DNA from: Marivirga arenosa
GTDB taxonomy: Bacteria > Bacteroidota > Bacteroidia > Cytophagales > Cyclobacteriaceae
Length of the DNA stretch: 64,000 nucleotides
NCBI RefSeq assembly: GCF_030503895.2
Contig: NZ_CP129970.2
Location: forward strand, 3,209,001 to 3,273,000
Direction: 5' to 3'
Program-made: the position numbers and the translations under genes
The notes under the pieces: generated by a model
Database searches by the model: none
What the model was told of the DNA's origin: nothing
What the model saw: only the letters and a program-made list of their open reading frames with translations
In this document: in pieces, positions 36,593 to 44,789 of the stretch
How positions within the stretch are numbered: the stretch's first letter is position 1
Layout: every line of letters starts with the position of its first letter

Positions 36593-37687
36593 ATGATGCT
36601 AATAAGGTTGCAACTCATATTATGTTCTTTTTTATTCATTTCTTGCTCTGAAAGCGATGATGAATTTGAAGTACTGCCTCCTTCTAATCTTAATGTTGAG
36701 GTAGTAAATGATTCTGAAACACCTGGTAAAGTTACGGTATACGCAACAGCTGAAAATACCAATTATTTTTCATTCTCATTTGGAGATAATACTGATATAG
36801 TGGAAAATAAAGATGGTGATATCACTCATTCATATAGCCAAGAAGGAGAATTTGAAATCACTGTTAAAGCCCATGCTACCGTTGATGTTTATACTTCTAA
36901 AACTCAGCCTATATCAATTGTTTTAACTGATGGTGAAGGAGTGAAAAATGAAGGTTATGAAAGTCCTTTAGAATACGAAGGTTTTAATTTAGTCTGGCAG
37001 GATGAATTTGACTCAGATCAACTTTCTGATGATTATACTTTTGAAATTGGTACAGGAAGTAATGGTTGGGGTAATAATGAACTTCAATATTATAAAAAAG
37101 AAAATACCAGGCTAGAAGATGGGTTCCTTGTAATTCAAGCTAAAAAAGAAAATTTTGGAGGTAGACAGTATACATCATCAAGAATTATAACTGAAGGTAA
37201 AAAAGAATTCAAATATGGAAGAATAGATATAAGGGCTAGAATGCCGTATGGTCAGGGGATTTGGCCTGCTCTTTGGATGTTAGGTGGCAATTTTAGAGAA
37301 GTCGGATGGCCATTTTGCGGTGAAATTGATATTATGGAAATGATTGGAGGACAAGGAAGAGAGAATACTGTTCACGGAACTGTGCATTGGCAAAATAATG
37401 ATGGATACGCAAATTTCGGTCATAAAAAAACACTAACTGACAGAACACTATCTGAGCAATTTCATGTATTTTCAATTATATGGGATGAAAATCATATAGA
37501 ATGGTTAATTGATAATGAAGCTTACGGGGCAATTGATATAACGCCATCTCATTTAGATGAATTTAGAGAAGAGTTTTTCTTTATTTTCAATGTAGCAGTT
37601 GGAGGTAATTGGCCGGGCTCACCTAATGAAGAAACAAAATTTCCACAAGAAATGTGGATTGACTATATTCGAGTCTTTCAACCTTAA
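36593..37687 (+). CDS. GH16 endo-beta-glucanase (laminarinase type) lipoprotein with PKD-like domain
   Basis: 364 residues from ATG 36593, which gives a proper lipoprotein signal ending LFISC. A longer in-frame start at 36539 would run through the hairpin and is rejected. A PKD-like domain (about 27-120) precedes the GH16 catalytic domain (about 140-364). The active-site motif GEIDIME (about residues 243-249) has the ExDxxE arrangement, with the first Glu as nucleophile and the last as acid/base. WPALWMLGG and GGNWPGSP are typical substrate-cleft segments of bacterial laminarinases. It should cut beta-1,3-glucan at the cell surface, feeding SusCD. Confidence 0.92.
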   Translation: MMLIRLQLILCSFLFISCSESDDEFEVLPPSNLNVEVVNDSETPGKVTVYATAENTNYFSFSFGDNTDIVENKDGDITHSYSQEGEFEITVKAHATVDVYTSKTQPISIVLTDGEGVKNEGYESPLEYEGFNLVWQDEFDSDQLSDDYTFEIGTGSNGWGNNELQYYKKENTRLEDGFLVIQAKKENFGGRQYTSSRIITEGKKEFKYGRIDIRARMPYGQGIWPALWMLGGNFREVGWPFCGEIDIMEMIGGQGRENTVHGTVHWQNNDGYANFGHKKTLTDRTLSEQFHVFSIIWDENHIEWLIDNEAYGAIDITPSHLDEFREEFFFIFNVAVGGNWPGSPNEETKFPQEMWIDYIRVFQP

Positions 37688-37720
37688 ATTACATATTCAA
37701 TAACTTTAATTACTAAAACT

Positions 37721-40006
37721 ATGAAACCCTTCATTTTAAGATTGGCAGGCCTTTCTATGTCTGTATTATTGTTGTTCTCATGCAGTTCAGAGAAAACAGC
37801 TGTGACCACATCTTCTGATTATAATTATAAAGTAGACTCATTACTGTCTATAATGACATTGGAAGAAAAAGTTGGGCAGTTAAATCAATATAGCTTAGGT
37901 AGTGAATTTACAGGGCCAAGCAGTAAAAAAGGGCAAGATAGTATTAGATATCAGCAGCTGATTTCAGGTCAAGTTGGTTCTGTATTAAACCTTTTAGGTG
38001 CTGAAAATACCCGAAAGATGCAAAAACTTGTAGTAGAAGAGACCAGACTCGGAATACCTCTTTTATTTGCATATGATGTAATACACGGTTATAAAACGAT
38101 GTTTCCAGTTCCTTTGGCCGAAAGTAGCTCTTGGAATCTAGATTTAATGCAAAAAACTGCTGCCGCTGCTGCCGCAGAAACAGCTGCATCAGGAGTGCAT
38201 TGGACTTTCGCACCTATGATTGATGTTACGGTTGATGCAAGATGGGGCAGAGTTATGGAAGGGGCTGGAGAGGACCCATTTTTACAATCTGAAATAGCAA
38301 AAGCTAGAATAAAAGGATTTCAAGGATCTGATTTATCCTCAAATAGAACGATAGCGGCTACAGCAAAACACTTTGCGGGCTACGGTTATGCTGAAAGTGG
38401 TAAAGATTATAATTCAGTTAATATAAATAATTACATCCTTCATAATCATATTTTACCTCCCTTTAAAGCTGCTGTCGAAGCAGAAGCAGCTAGCTTCATG
38501 AATTCATTCAATGATATAAATGGAGTTCCTGCCACGGCAAATGAATATTTGTTGCAAGAGATATTAAGAAATAAGTGGGATTATAATGGAGTTGTAGTTT
38601 CAGATTGGAATTCAATAGGGGAGTTGGTGAATCATGGCGTTAGTGCTGACCTGAAGAACGCTGCAAAAAAGGCAATTAATGCTGGTAGTGAAATAGATAT
38701 GGAAGGTACCGCCTATGTTCAAAATTTAGTGGATTTAGTTAATATTGGAGAGCTTAAGGAATCAATTGTTGATAAAGCAGTTCGTCATGTATTACAATTA
38801 AAATATGAATTAGGTCTTTTTGATGATCCTTACAAATATTCTAATATTCAAAGAGAAAAAGAAGTTGTCGGACATGAGTCTCATTATCAATTAGCCGAGG
38901 AAATGGCTAAAGAGTCAATTGTATTATTGAAAAATGAAAATGAGCTTTTACCGATAAAAAACACCAATAATATTGCAGTAATAGGACCACTGGCAAACGA
39001 TCAAGATACTCCTTTAGGTAACTGGAGAGCACAAGCGGTGTCAAATTCAGCTACCTCACTATTAGACGGGCTTAAAAATGCATTACCTAATTCTAATATA
39101 GAATACGCAGAAGGAGTTAAACTATCAATAGGCCCTAATAACTTTTTTGAAGAACAGCTTATAAATCAGGATGACAGATCCGGTTTTAAAGAAGCTATTC
39201 AACTAGCTAAGCAATCAGATCTTGTTATTCTAGCTTTAGGCGAAACTGCTTACATGTCGGGAGAAGCGAGAAGCAGAGCAGATATCGGTTTACCTGGTCT
39301 TCAACAAGAATTACTTAAAGAAATTCATGCTGTAAATCCGAATATAGTATTGGTGCTTATGAATGGAAGACCTCTTTCTTTAAGCTGGGAAGATGAAAAT
39401 ATACCCGCAATAGTAGAAGCTTGGCACTTAGGTCAAAAAGCCGGAGATGCTATTGCAGCTACTTTAGTAGGGGATAATAATCCTTCTGCTAAGTTGACGA
39501 TGAGTTTTCCTCGCCATGTAGGTCAAATCCCAATTTATTATAATCATAAAATTACGGGTAGACCGTCTACGGCTCCTGGAATGGTATTTTATTCACATTA
39601 CACTGATGTAGTTAATTCACCTCTTTATCCATTTGGTTATGGTTTAAGCTATTCTGAATTTGAATATGGTGAAATTGAATTATCGGCTAATGCTATGAAT
39701 GAATCAGAAGAAATTACAGCATCAATTGATATAAAAAACATATCTAATGTAGATGGTAAGGAAATTGTTCAACTCTACATTCAAGATTTAGTAGCGGAGG
39801 AAACTCCGATGGTCAAATCCTTAAAAGGATTTAAGAAAGTAGATATAAAAGCAGGAGAAACTGTTCAGGTGGAATTTAAAATCACTAAAGATATGCTTTC
39901 TTATTATAAATCAAATGGAGAGTTGACACTGGAAAAAGGAGCTTTTCATGTTTTTATTGGGCCTCACTCACAAGTCCAGAATTATGAAGAAATTGTATTA
40001 AAATGA
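37721..40006 (+). CDS. GH3 beta-glucosidase, exported lipoprotein
   Basis: A 761-residue three-domain GH3 enzyme of the BglX type. Lipoprotein signal ends LLLFSC. The N-terminal barrel carries the nucleophile Asp295 in VVVSDW. The second domain carries a probable acid/base Glu515 in MSGEARSRA, and a fibronectin-III-like domain ends the protein (about 660-761). FAPMIDVTVDARWGRVMEGAGED and AKHFAGYG are standard landmarks (first one shown in part). It trims glucose from beta-linked oligosaccharides made by the two GH16 enzymes on either side. Its stop overlaps the next start by four bases. Confidence 0.94.
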   Translation: MKPFILRLAGLSMSVLLLFSCSSEKTAVTTSSDYNYKVDSLLSIMTLEEKVGQLNQYSLGSEFTGPSSKKGQDSIRYQQLISGQVGSVLNLLGAENTRKMQKLVVEETRLGIPLLFAYDVIHGYKTMFPVPLAESSSWNLDLMQKTAAAAAAETAASGVHWTFAPMIDVTVDARWGRVMEGAGEDPFLQSEIAKARIKGFQGSDLSSNRTIAATAKHFAGYGYAESGKDYNSVNINNYILHNHILPPFKAAVEAEAASFMNSFNDINGVPATANEYLLQEILRNKWDYNGVVVSDWNSIGELVNHGVSADLKNAAKKAINAGSEIDMEGTAYVQNLVDLVNIGELKESIVDKAVRHVLQLKYELGLFDDPYKYSNIQREKEVVGHESHYQLAEEMAKESIVLLKNENELLPIKNTNNIAVIGPLANDQDTPLGNWRAQAVSNSATSLLDGLKNALPNSNIEYAEGVKLSIGPNNFFEEQLINQDDRSGFKEAIQLAKQSDLVILALGETAYMSGEARSRADIGLPGLQQELLKEIHAVNPNIVLVLMNGRPLSLSWEDENIPAIVEAWHLGQKAGDAIAATLVGDNNPSAKLTMSFPRHVGQIPIYYNHKITGRPSTAPGMVFYSHYTDVVNSPLYPFGYGLSYSEFEYGEIELSANAMNESEEITASIDIKNISNVDGKEIVQLYIQDLVAEETPMVKSLKGFKKVDIKAGETVQVEFKITKDMLSYYKSNGELTLEKGAFHVFIGPHSQVQNYEEIVLK

Positions 40007-40821
40007 AATTTGCTTATCTATTAACCTTAATTATTGTATTCAGCCAATGTAGTCCAAAGGAAACCAATTTAGTCTGGTCAGATGAGTTTGATGATGTGCA
40101 GAAGCTAGGTGAAAAATGGAATATTGTGGAAGGAAACGGATGCCCAGAACTTTGTGGATTTGGAAATAATGAATTACAGTATTATACCGCTTTGGAAGAG
40201 AATCTAAAAGTTGAGAATGGTAAATTAATTATTCAAGCATTAAAAGATCATAATCGAACTTATACTTCTGCCAAGTTAACCACAGAAAAAATGGCGGAAT
40301 GGCAATATGGATATATAGAAGTTAGAGCTAAACTACCTGATGCAAGAGGTACATGGCCTGCAATTTGGATGTTGCCTACTTTAGACAAGCGAATTGAATG
40401 GCCAAAAGATGGTGAAATAGACATAATGGAATATGTGGGTTACAATCCAGGCACTGTTTATGGAACTATTCACACAGAAAGTTATAATCATATAAAAGGA
40501 ACTGAAAAATCAGATTCTATAAAAGTAGAAGATGCAGATGAAAATTTTCATACTTATGCTATTCACTGGACGGATCAAAAAATCGAATGGTTAGTAGATG
40601 ATAATCCCTATCATGTGGTCTATAAAAAGAGTGGTGATAATTCAACTTGGCCTTTTGATAAGAAATTTCACCTTATAATTAATTTGGCAGTTGGTGGTAA
40701 TTGGGGAGGGAAATATGGAGTGGATGATCAAAGTTTTCCTCAGGAGTTTGTTATTGATTATGTTAGAGTTTATTCTGAAAAGCCTACCAAAACTAATTAC
40801 AGTCAAGCATCCATCGATTGA
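40003..40821 (+). CDS. GH16 endo-beta-glucanase (laminarinase type), single domain lipoprotein
   Basis: 272 residues with a short signal (LTLIIVFSQC), so a lipoprotein. Almost the whole mature protein is the GH16 domain: NLVWSDEFD at the start, GNNELQYYT, then WPAIWMLPT, the catalytic GEIDIMEYVG (from about residue 138, ExDxxE) and GGNWGGKYG. It begins by ATGA overlap with GH3, so it is translationally coupled. It differs from the first GH16 by lacking the PKD domain. The two probably act on different chain lengths or sites on the same glucan (inference). Confidence 0.93.
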   Translation: MKFAYLLTLIIVFSQCSPKETNLVWSDEFDDVQKLGEKWNIVEGNGCPELCGFGNNELQYYTALEENLKVENGKLIIQALKDHNRTYTSAKLTTEKMAEWQYGYIEVRAKLPDARGTWPAIWMLPTLDKRIEWPKDGEIDIMEYVGYNPGTVYGTIHTESYNHIKGTEKSDSIKVEDADENFHTYAIHWTDQKIEWLVDDNPYHVVYKKSGDNSTWPFDKKFHLIINLAVGGNWGGKYGVDDQSFPQEFVIDYVRVYSEKPTKTNYSQASID

Positions 40822-40866
40822 AAATAAGATCCATTTATAAAATTTACTGGCTATTGATGTATATAC

Positions 40867-40882
40867 ACCAAAATTTTTTGGT
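40867..40882. promoter_or_regulatory. Palindrome upstream of the sugar porter gene, possible operator
   Basis: ACCAAAA (40867-40873) and TTTTGGT (40876-40882) form a perfect 7+7 inverted repeat with 2 central bases, 35 bases before the porter ATG. There is no T-run, so it looks like a protein-binding site more than a terminator. Its regulator is unknown. Confidence 0.35.
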
Positions 40883-40916
40883 ATTATAGCTGTTCACTTT
40901 AAAAAACTATGGGAAA

Positions 40917-42323
40917 ATGTCGAAAAAAGGACTTTTAATATTAATTGCATCAGTGGCAGCCTTAGGTGGTTTGCTATTTGGTTATGATACTGGTATTATA
41001 AATGGTACTCAGTATTATTTCAGTAAATATTTCGAGTTAAGTGCTGCCATGAAAGGCTGGGTGGTCAGCAGCGCTTTATTAGGATGTTTAGTTGGTGCGC
41101 TAATAGCAGGACCAATGACCACAAAAATTGGTCGAAAATTGACATTAATTGTTTCAGCATTATTATTTACAATTTCAGCAGCTGGGTCTGGATTACCATC
41201 TTTTTTACCTGAGAGCATCAGCCTATTAGTAACTTTTAGAGTGATAGGCGGTTTAGCTATTGGATTAGCCTCAATGGCTGCACCAACTTATATAGCCGAA
41301 ATTTCACCAAAAGATAAAAGAGGGGTATTGGTAACTTTCTACCAATTGGCAGTAGTAACTGGTTTCTTTGTAGTATTCCTAGCAACCTATTACATAGGTG
41401 AAAGCTATAGTTCAGAACAAGGTAAAATCGATGAAGGATGGAGATGGATGTTTTGGTCTGAATTAATTCCTTGTATTATATTCCTTGTATTGACATTGTT
41501 TATACCTAAGAGCCCAAGATGGTTGCTGTTGGTGGGCCGTGATGAAGAGGCTAAAAAAGTTTTGGATTCCTTACACGAAGGTGTAGAAGCAGATAGAGAA
41601 TTAGCTGAGATTAAACAATCCTTAGCTAAGGAAAGGAAAATAGAAAAAACCAACATCAATATTTTCCAGAAGGGGGCTTTTGCAATAATAATCATAGGTT
41701 CATTATTGTCCTTATTCCAACAATTTACGGGTATCAACGCTGTATTGTATTATGGTGGAGATATTTTTGAAAAAGCTTTAGGATATACCCAGGATGATGT
41801 TTTGGCACAACAAATATTACTAGGTGCGGTCAATTTCACCTTCACTTTTGTAGCGATGTTTACAGTTGATAAATTGGGAAGAAAACCATTGATCATGATC
41901 GGATCCTTTGGAATGTTACTAGGGTTTATCCTATTAGGAGGATCTTTGTATTTTGAGCAAGTAGGGTTAATTTCATTAATAGGAGTATTATTATTTATTG
42001 CATCATTCGCCATGAGTATGGGGCCTGTTACCTGGGTTTTATTATCCGAAATGTTTCCTAATAAAATTCGAAGTATTGCAATGTCAATAGCAGTAGCTAT
42101 ACAATGGGCAGGTAATTATTTAGTTTCTCAATCATTCCCAATAATTGCAGATAGTGAACACAATGAAGTAGTGTGGAACAAATCATTACCCTATGTAATA
42201 TTTGGAATCTGTATTATTATACTAATTATCTTTACTAAAAAATATATAATTGAAACCAAAGGTAGAAGCCTGGAGGAATTAGAAGATATATGGGCTGAAA
42301 AGTATGGTGAGATAAAATCATAA
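40917..42323 (+). CDS. MFS sugar porter (glucose/xylose:H+ symporter type)
   Basis: A 468-residue inner-membrane carrier with 12 hydrophobic helices. Sugar-porter signatures are present: GYDTGIINGTQ in helix 1, the GRKLTLI loop, VTFRVIGGLAIGLASM, PTYIAEISPKDKRG, PKSPRWLL at the end of helix 6, QQFTGINAVLYYG in helix 7 and a C-terminal ETKGRSLEELE. It is the last gene of the beta-glucan locus and would import the glucose released by GH3. The 95-base gap upstream with a palindrome suggests its own promoter as well. Confidence 0.94.
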   Translation: MSKKGLLILIASVAALGGLLFGYDTGIINGTQYYFSKYFELSAAMKGWVVSSALLGCLVGALIAGPMTTKIGRKLTLIVSALLFTISAAGSGLPSFLPESISLLVTFRVIGGLAIGLASMAAPTYIAEISPKDKRGVLVTFYQLAVVTGFFVVFLATYYIGESYSSEQGKIDEGWRWMFWSELIPCIIFLVLTLFIPKSPRWLLLVGRDEEAKKVLDSLHEGVEADRELAEIKQSLAKERKIEKTNINIFQKGAFAIIIIGSLLSLFQQFTGINAVLYYGGDIFEKALGYTQDDVLAQQILLGAVNFTFTFVAMFTVDKLGRKPLIMIGSFGMLLGFILLGGSLYFEQVGLISLIGVLLFIASFAMSMGPVTWVLLSEMFPNKIRSIAMSIAVAIQWAGNYLVSQSFPIIADSEHNEVVWNKSLPYVIFGICIIILIIFTKKYIIETKGRSLEELEDIWAEKYGEIKS

Positions 42324-42343
42324 TAGAATACTATTTAGCAGTG

Positions 42344-42390
42344 AAGCTTATCTTATATCGATCTAATTCGATATAAGATAAGCTTTTTTT
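42344..42390 (+). terminator. Strong intrinsic terminator closing the beta-glucan locus
   Basis: A perfect 18-bp stem (42344-42361 with 42368-42385) and a 6-base loop TCTAAT, followed by T-run to 42390. It is the longest perfect inverted repeat noticed in the window. Confidence 0.9.
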
Positions 42391-42391
42391 A

Positions 42392-42420
42392 TTGTGTTAA
42401 TCTAAGAGTTTGTGTTAATC
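42392..42420 (+). repeat. Two short direct repeats TTGTGTTAATC
   Basis: Identical 11-mers at 42392-42402 and 42410-42420, period 18. They lie just after the terminator, in the gap before the 65-residue gene. They could be a regulatory site or chance in AT-rich DNA. Confidence 0.35.
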
Positions 42421-42602
42421 GTACAAATGTATAAAAGTAACTTATACACCGATAGAACTGTTTTTTGACCTTTTATTCATATTCTATCTTAGAAACTAAA
42501 AATTGTATTAATTAAATAATATGTAAATTATATTAAATAGTGTGCCAACCTTTTTCATACAAGCTGTGTCATTAATACCAATACAATAGGAATACTATAA
42601 AT

Positions 42603-42800
42603 ATGAAAAGATTTTTTTCAACATTTTCGTTATTGATGGCCGTGGCGACCAGTCTTGTAATTTCTAATAATTACTATAAGCAGAAGGATGCTCCTTATTC
42701 AGCTAAGAATAATACGAGTATAGAAAAATCAATTGATTTAACGGAAGCAGATGTTTATCAATCTAAAAGAAACACTGCATTTGTGAGTTTGCCTCACTAA
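42603..42800 (+). CDS. Small hypothetical secreted protein, 65 residues
   Basis: A lone short frame with a plausible signal peptide (KRFFSTFSLLMAVATSLVIS) followed by a polar mature part of about 43 residues with no Cys and no motif I recognise. It has over 200 bases of free upstream sequence and sits between a terminator and the acyltransferase. It may be a real exported peptide or a chance frame. Confidence 0.5.
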   Translation: MKRFFSTFSLLMAVATSLVISNNYYKQKDAPYSAKNNTSIEKSIDLTEADVYQSKRNTAFVSLPH

Positions 42801-42855
42801 GTCATTATATACCCTATAATTATACTTATCTTTACGCCAAAATAAAGCTTACAAT

Positions 42856-43413
42856 ATGGCGTATTACTTAGCAAAGTTTATTCTCTGGTTGGGAGGTTGG
42901 AAAGTATCCGCTGAAATACCTGAAAATACAAACAAAGCAGTTATGATAGCTGCACCACATACCTCTAATTGGGATTTAGTTTGGGCAAGAGCGGCTTTTT
43001 ACATACTCAAAATCCCTGTCCGTTATACAGTTAAAAAAGAATTATTGAAAGGTCCATTGAAATGGATCTTGAATGCTTTTGGTGCTATTGGTATTGATAG
43101 AACTCATAAAAATGGTAAAAAGCAATCGATGACAGAAGCCATGATTAAATTATTCGATGATCGAGAAAAACTAGTGATTTTAGTGACCCCTGAGGGTACT
43201 AGAAGCTATCAACCTAATTGGAAAACTGGCTTTTATAGGGTGGCAGAAGGAGCAAATGTTCCTATATTATGTGGTTATTTAGATTACAAAAATAAAATTG
43301 CAGGCGTTGGGCCTAGCTTTGAAGCAAAAGGGGATATGGATGCGAATATTGAAAAGATAAAGGATTTTTATAGACCTATTCAGGGCAAATACCCTGAACA
43401 GGGCGTTATATAA
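42856..43413 (+). CDS. PlsC-like 1-acyl-glycerol-3-phosphate acyltransferase family protein
   Basis: 185 residues, short for PlsC but typical of a Bacteroidota subgroup. The acyltransferase HX4D motif is His35 to Asp40 in PHTSNWD, and the second block is TPEGTRS near residue 115. An amphipathic N-terminus (FILWLGGW) probably lies on the inner membrane. The exact acceptor (lysophosphatidic acid, ornithine lipid or other) cannot be told from sequence. It ends 2 bases before the convergent msrB-like gene, and a 7-bp hairpin (43379-43398) lies inside its last codons. Confidence 0.9.
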   Translation: MAYYLAKFILWLGGWKVSAEIPENTNKAVMIAAPHTSNWDLVWARAAFYILKIPVRYTVKKELLKGPLKWILNAFGAIGIDRTHKNGKKQSMTEAMIKLFDDREKLVILVTPEGTRSYQPNWKTGFYRVAEGANVPILCGYLDYKNKIAGVGPSFEAKGDMDANIEKIKDFYRPIQGKYPEQGVI

Positions 43414-43415
43414 AT

Positions 43416-43931
43416 TTATTCTTCTTTAAAATCTAAAGCTGCTGAATTCAGACAATATCTTAAGCCTGTAGGTTTAGGGCCATCTTCAAATACGTGGCCT
43501 AAATGTCCTCCGCATTTTGCACAGACTACTTCTGTGCGAACCATGCCTAAAGATCGATCTTCAACTTCTAGCACATTTTCATCATTAATAGGTTTAAAAA
43601 AGCTTGGCCATCCTGTACCACTTTCATATTTCGTTTCAGAACTGAATAATTTAGTTTTACATCCATTACAAACAAAAACACCTTCCTTTTTGAAATCATT
43701 ATATTTTCCAGTGAAGGCCCTTTCAGTTCCGGCTTCTCTAAGTACTTTGTAAGCCATAGGATCTAAGGCTTCTTTCCATTCCTGCTCCGTTTTTTGAACT
43801 TCAAATGTATGGTTTTTCAGTTCCTTTTTTGTTTCAGAGCTGCTGTTGTGTTGTGCACAGGCTTGAAAACATATTGACATGAAGGCTACGGTCATAATTG
43901 TACCGATTTGACTTATCGTAAGATGTTTCAT
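43416..43931 (-). CDS. msrB: Exported peptide-methionine (R)-S-oxide reductase (MsrB)
   Basis: 171 residues. It has a lipoprotein-like signal with Cys25 (SICFQAC), so it repairs oxidised methionine outside the cytoplasm. The MsrB domain covers about residues 48-170: zinc-site CNGC (Cys88, Cys91) and CAKC (Cys137, Cys140), the substrate block [19 protein letters not shown], and the catalytic Cys160 in RYCLNSAAL. The usual sequence there is RYCINSASL, a small change that keeps the Cys and Asn. No thioredoxin partner is adjacent. Confidence 0.95.
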   Translation of the reverse strand: MKHLTISQIGTIMTVAFMSICFQACAQHNSSSETKKELKNHTFEVQKTEQEWKEALDPMAYKVLREAGTERAFTGKYNDFKKEGVFVCNGCKTKLFSSETKYESGTGWPSFFKPINDENVLEVEDRSLGMVRTEVVCAKCGGHLGHVFEDGPKPTGLRYCLNSAALDFKEE

Positions 43932-44001
43932 TTTTTTGAATTATTAATTACTGATGTGTTATTATACTGTTATAAAAAGATTTGGTTTTGTATTTTTCCA
44001 A

Positions 44002-44613
44002 TTATGGCTTTGCATATTTAAACTTATCTAATTTCTCAGTTTTTAAATATTGATATAAACCCGAAACAGCCACTGTTTGTGCCAAAGATATATCTACTGA
44101 TCCATCATTCTGTATGTATTTTTCATCTAAATAGGCATGCTGAATGCTACCAATAACTAATATTGTTCCATTCACTTTTATTGGATGTTCTTCTTCAAAT
44201 TTTAATCCCAATTTTATATTAGATTGCTTTACATAGGGAGGGATAAAACTATGAAGATACTCTTCTTGAAATCCGCATCTATGAAATTCCGATTCAGCTT
44301 TTTCATATTTCGCAGACGTTTGATGCGCTTTTTCAATAAAGTCCTCCTGTACATGATTGATGGTGTAAAACCCAGTTCCTTTAATGTTAGAATACGTATG
44401 TCTTTCAACTGTAGTAGGTCTAAGTATGAAACCTAGGTAGGGTGGATTTGCGCCAATGTGAACTACTGAATTAAATATAGCTAAGTTTGTTTGCTTATTT
44501 TTATCAATTGTACCGATCAAATTAGCGCTTTTGAAGCCTGATATCGTATTGAAGAAATTTCCTCTATACCGACTTTCCATTTCATCTATTGCCTTTTTAT
44601 CAATATGTAGCAT
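44002..44613 (-). CDS. Flavin reductase family protein (FMN-binding split barrel)
   Basis: 203 residues with the flavin-reductase-like split-barrel pattern: an N-terminal NTISGFKSANLIGT strand pair, PPYLGFILRPTTVERHTY, then TGFYTINHV and EKAHQTSAKY. FMN binding and reduction by NAD(P)H is expected, but the partner enzyme is unknown. It stands alone between msrB and the sensor gene. It could also be a stand-alone flavin-binding protein with no reductase function. Confidence 0.85.
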   Translation of the reverse strand: MLHIDKKAIDEMESRYRGNFFNTISGFKSANLIGTIDKNKQTNLAIFNSVVHIGANPPYLGFILRPTTVERHTYSNIKGTGFYTINHVQEDFIEKAHQTSAKYEKAESEFHRCGFQEEYLHSFIPPYVKQSNIKLGLKFEEEHPIKVNGTILVIGSIQHAYLDEKYIQNDGSVDISLAQTVAVSGLYQYLKTEKLDKFKYAKP

Positions 44614-44789
44614 ATCATAAATTTTATTGATGTAAATACATATATTTAATGATATTGTTTTGGTTTTAACTTTATTAGAAAAAAATATGAGTGTTCTTTA
44701 TGTGGGAAATTAATTATAAGCTTTAAAATAAGTATAGCATAATTCAACTAAGGCTTGGCTATAAAACTATCTATACTTTAAGTCAAAAG

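Noticed and set aside
43379-43398. 7-bp hairpin at the end of the acyltransferase gene
   Set aside because: It lies in coding sequence and no T-run follows on either strand.
44614-44789. Frameshifted HATPase domain after the truncated sensor
   Set aside because: Only 176 bases separate the genes and no N, G1 or G2 box is seen in any frame.
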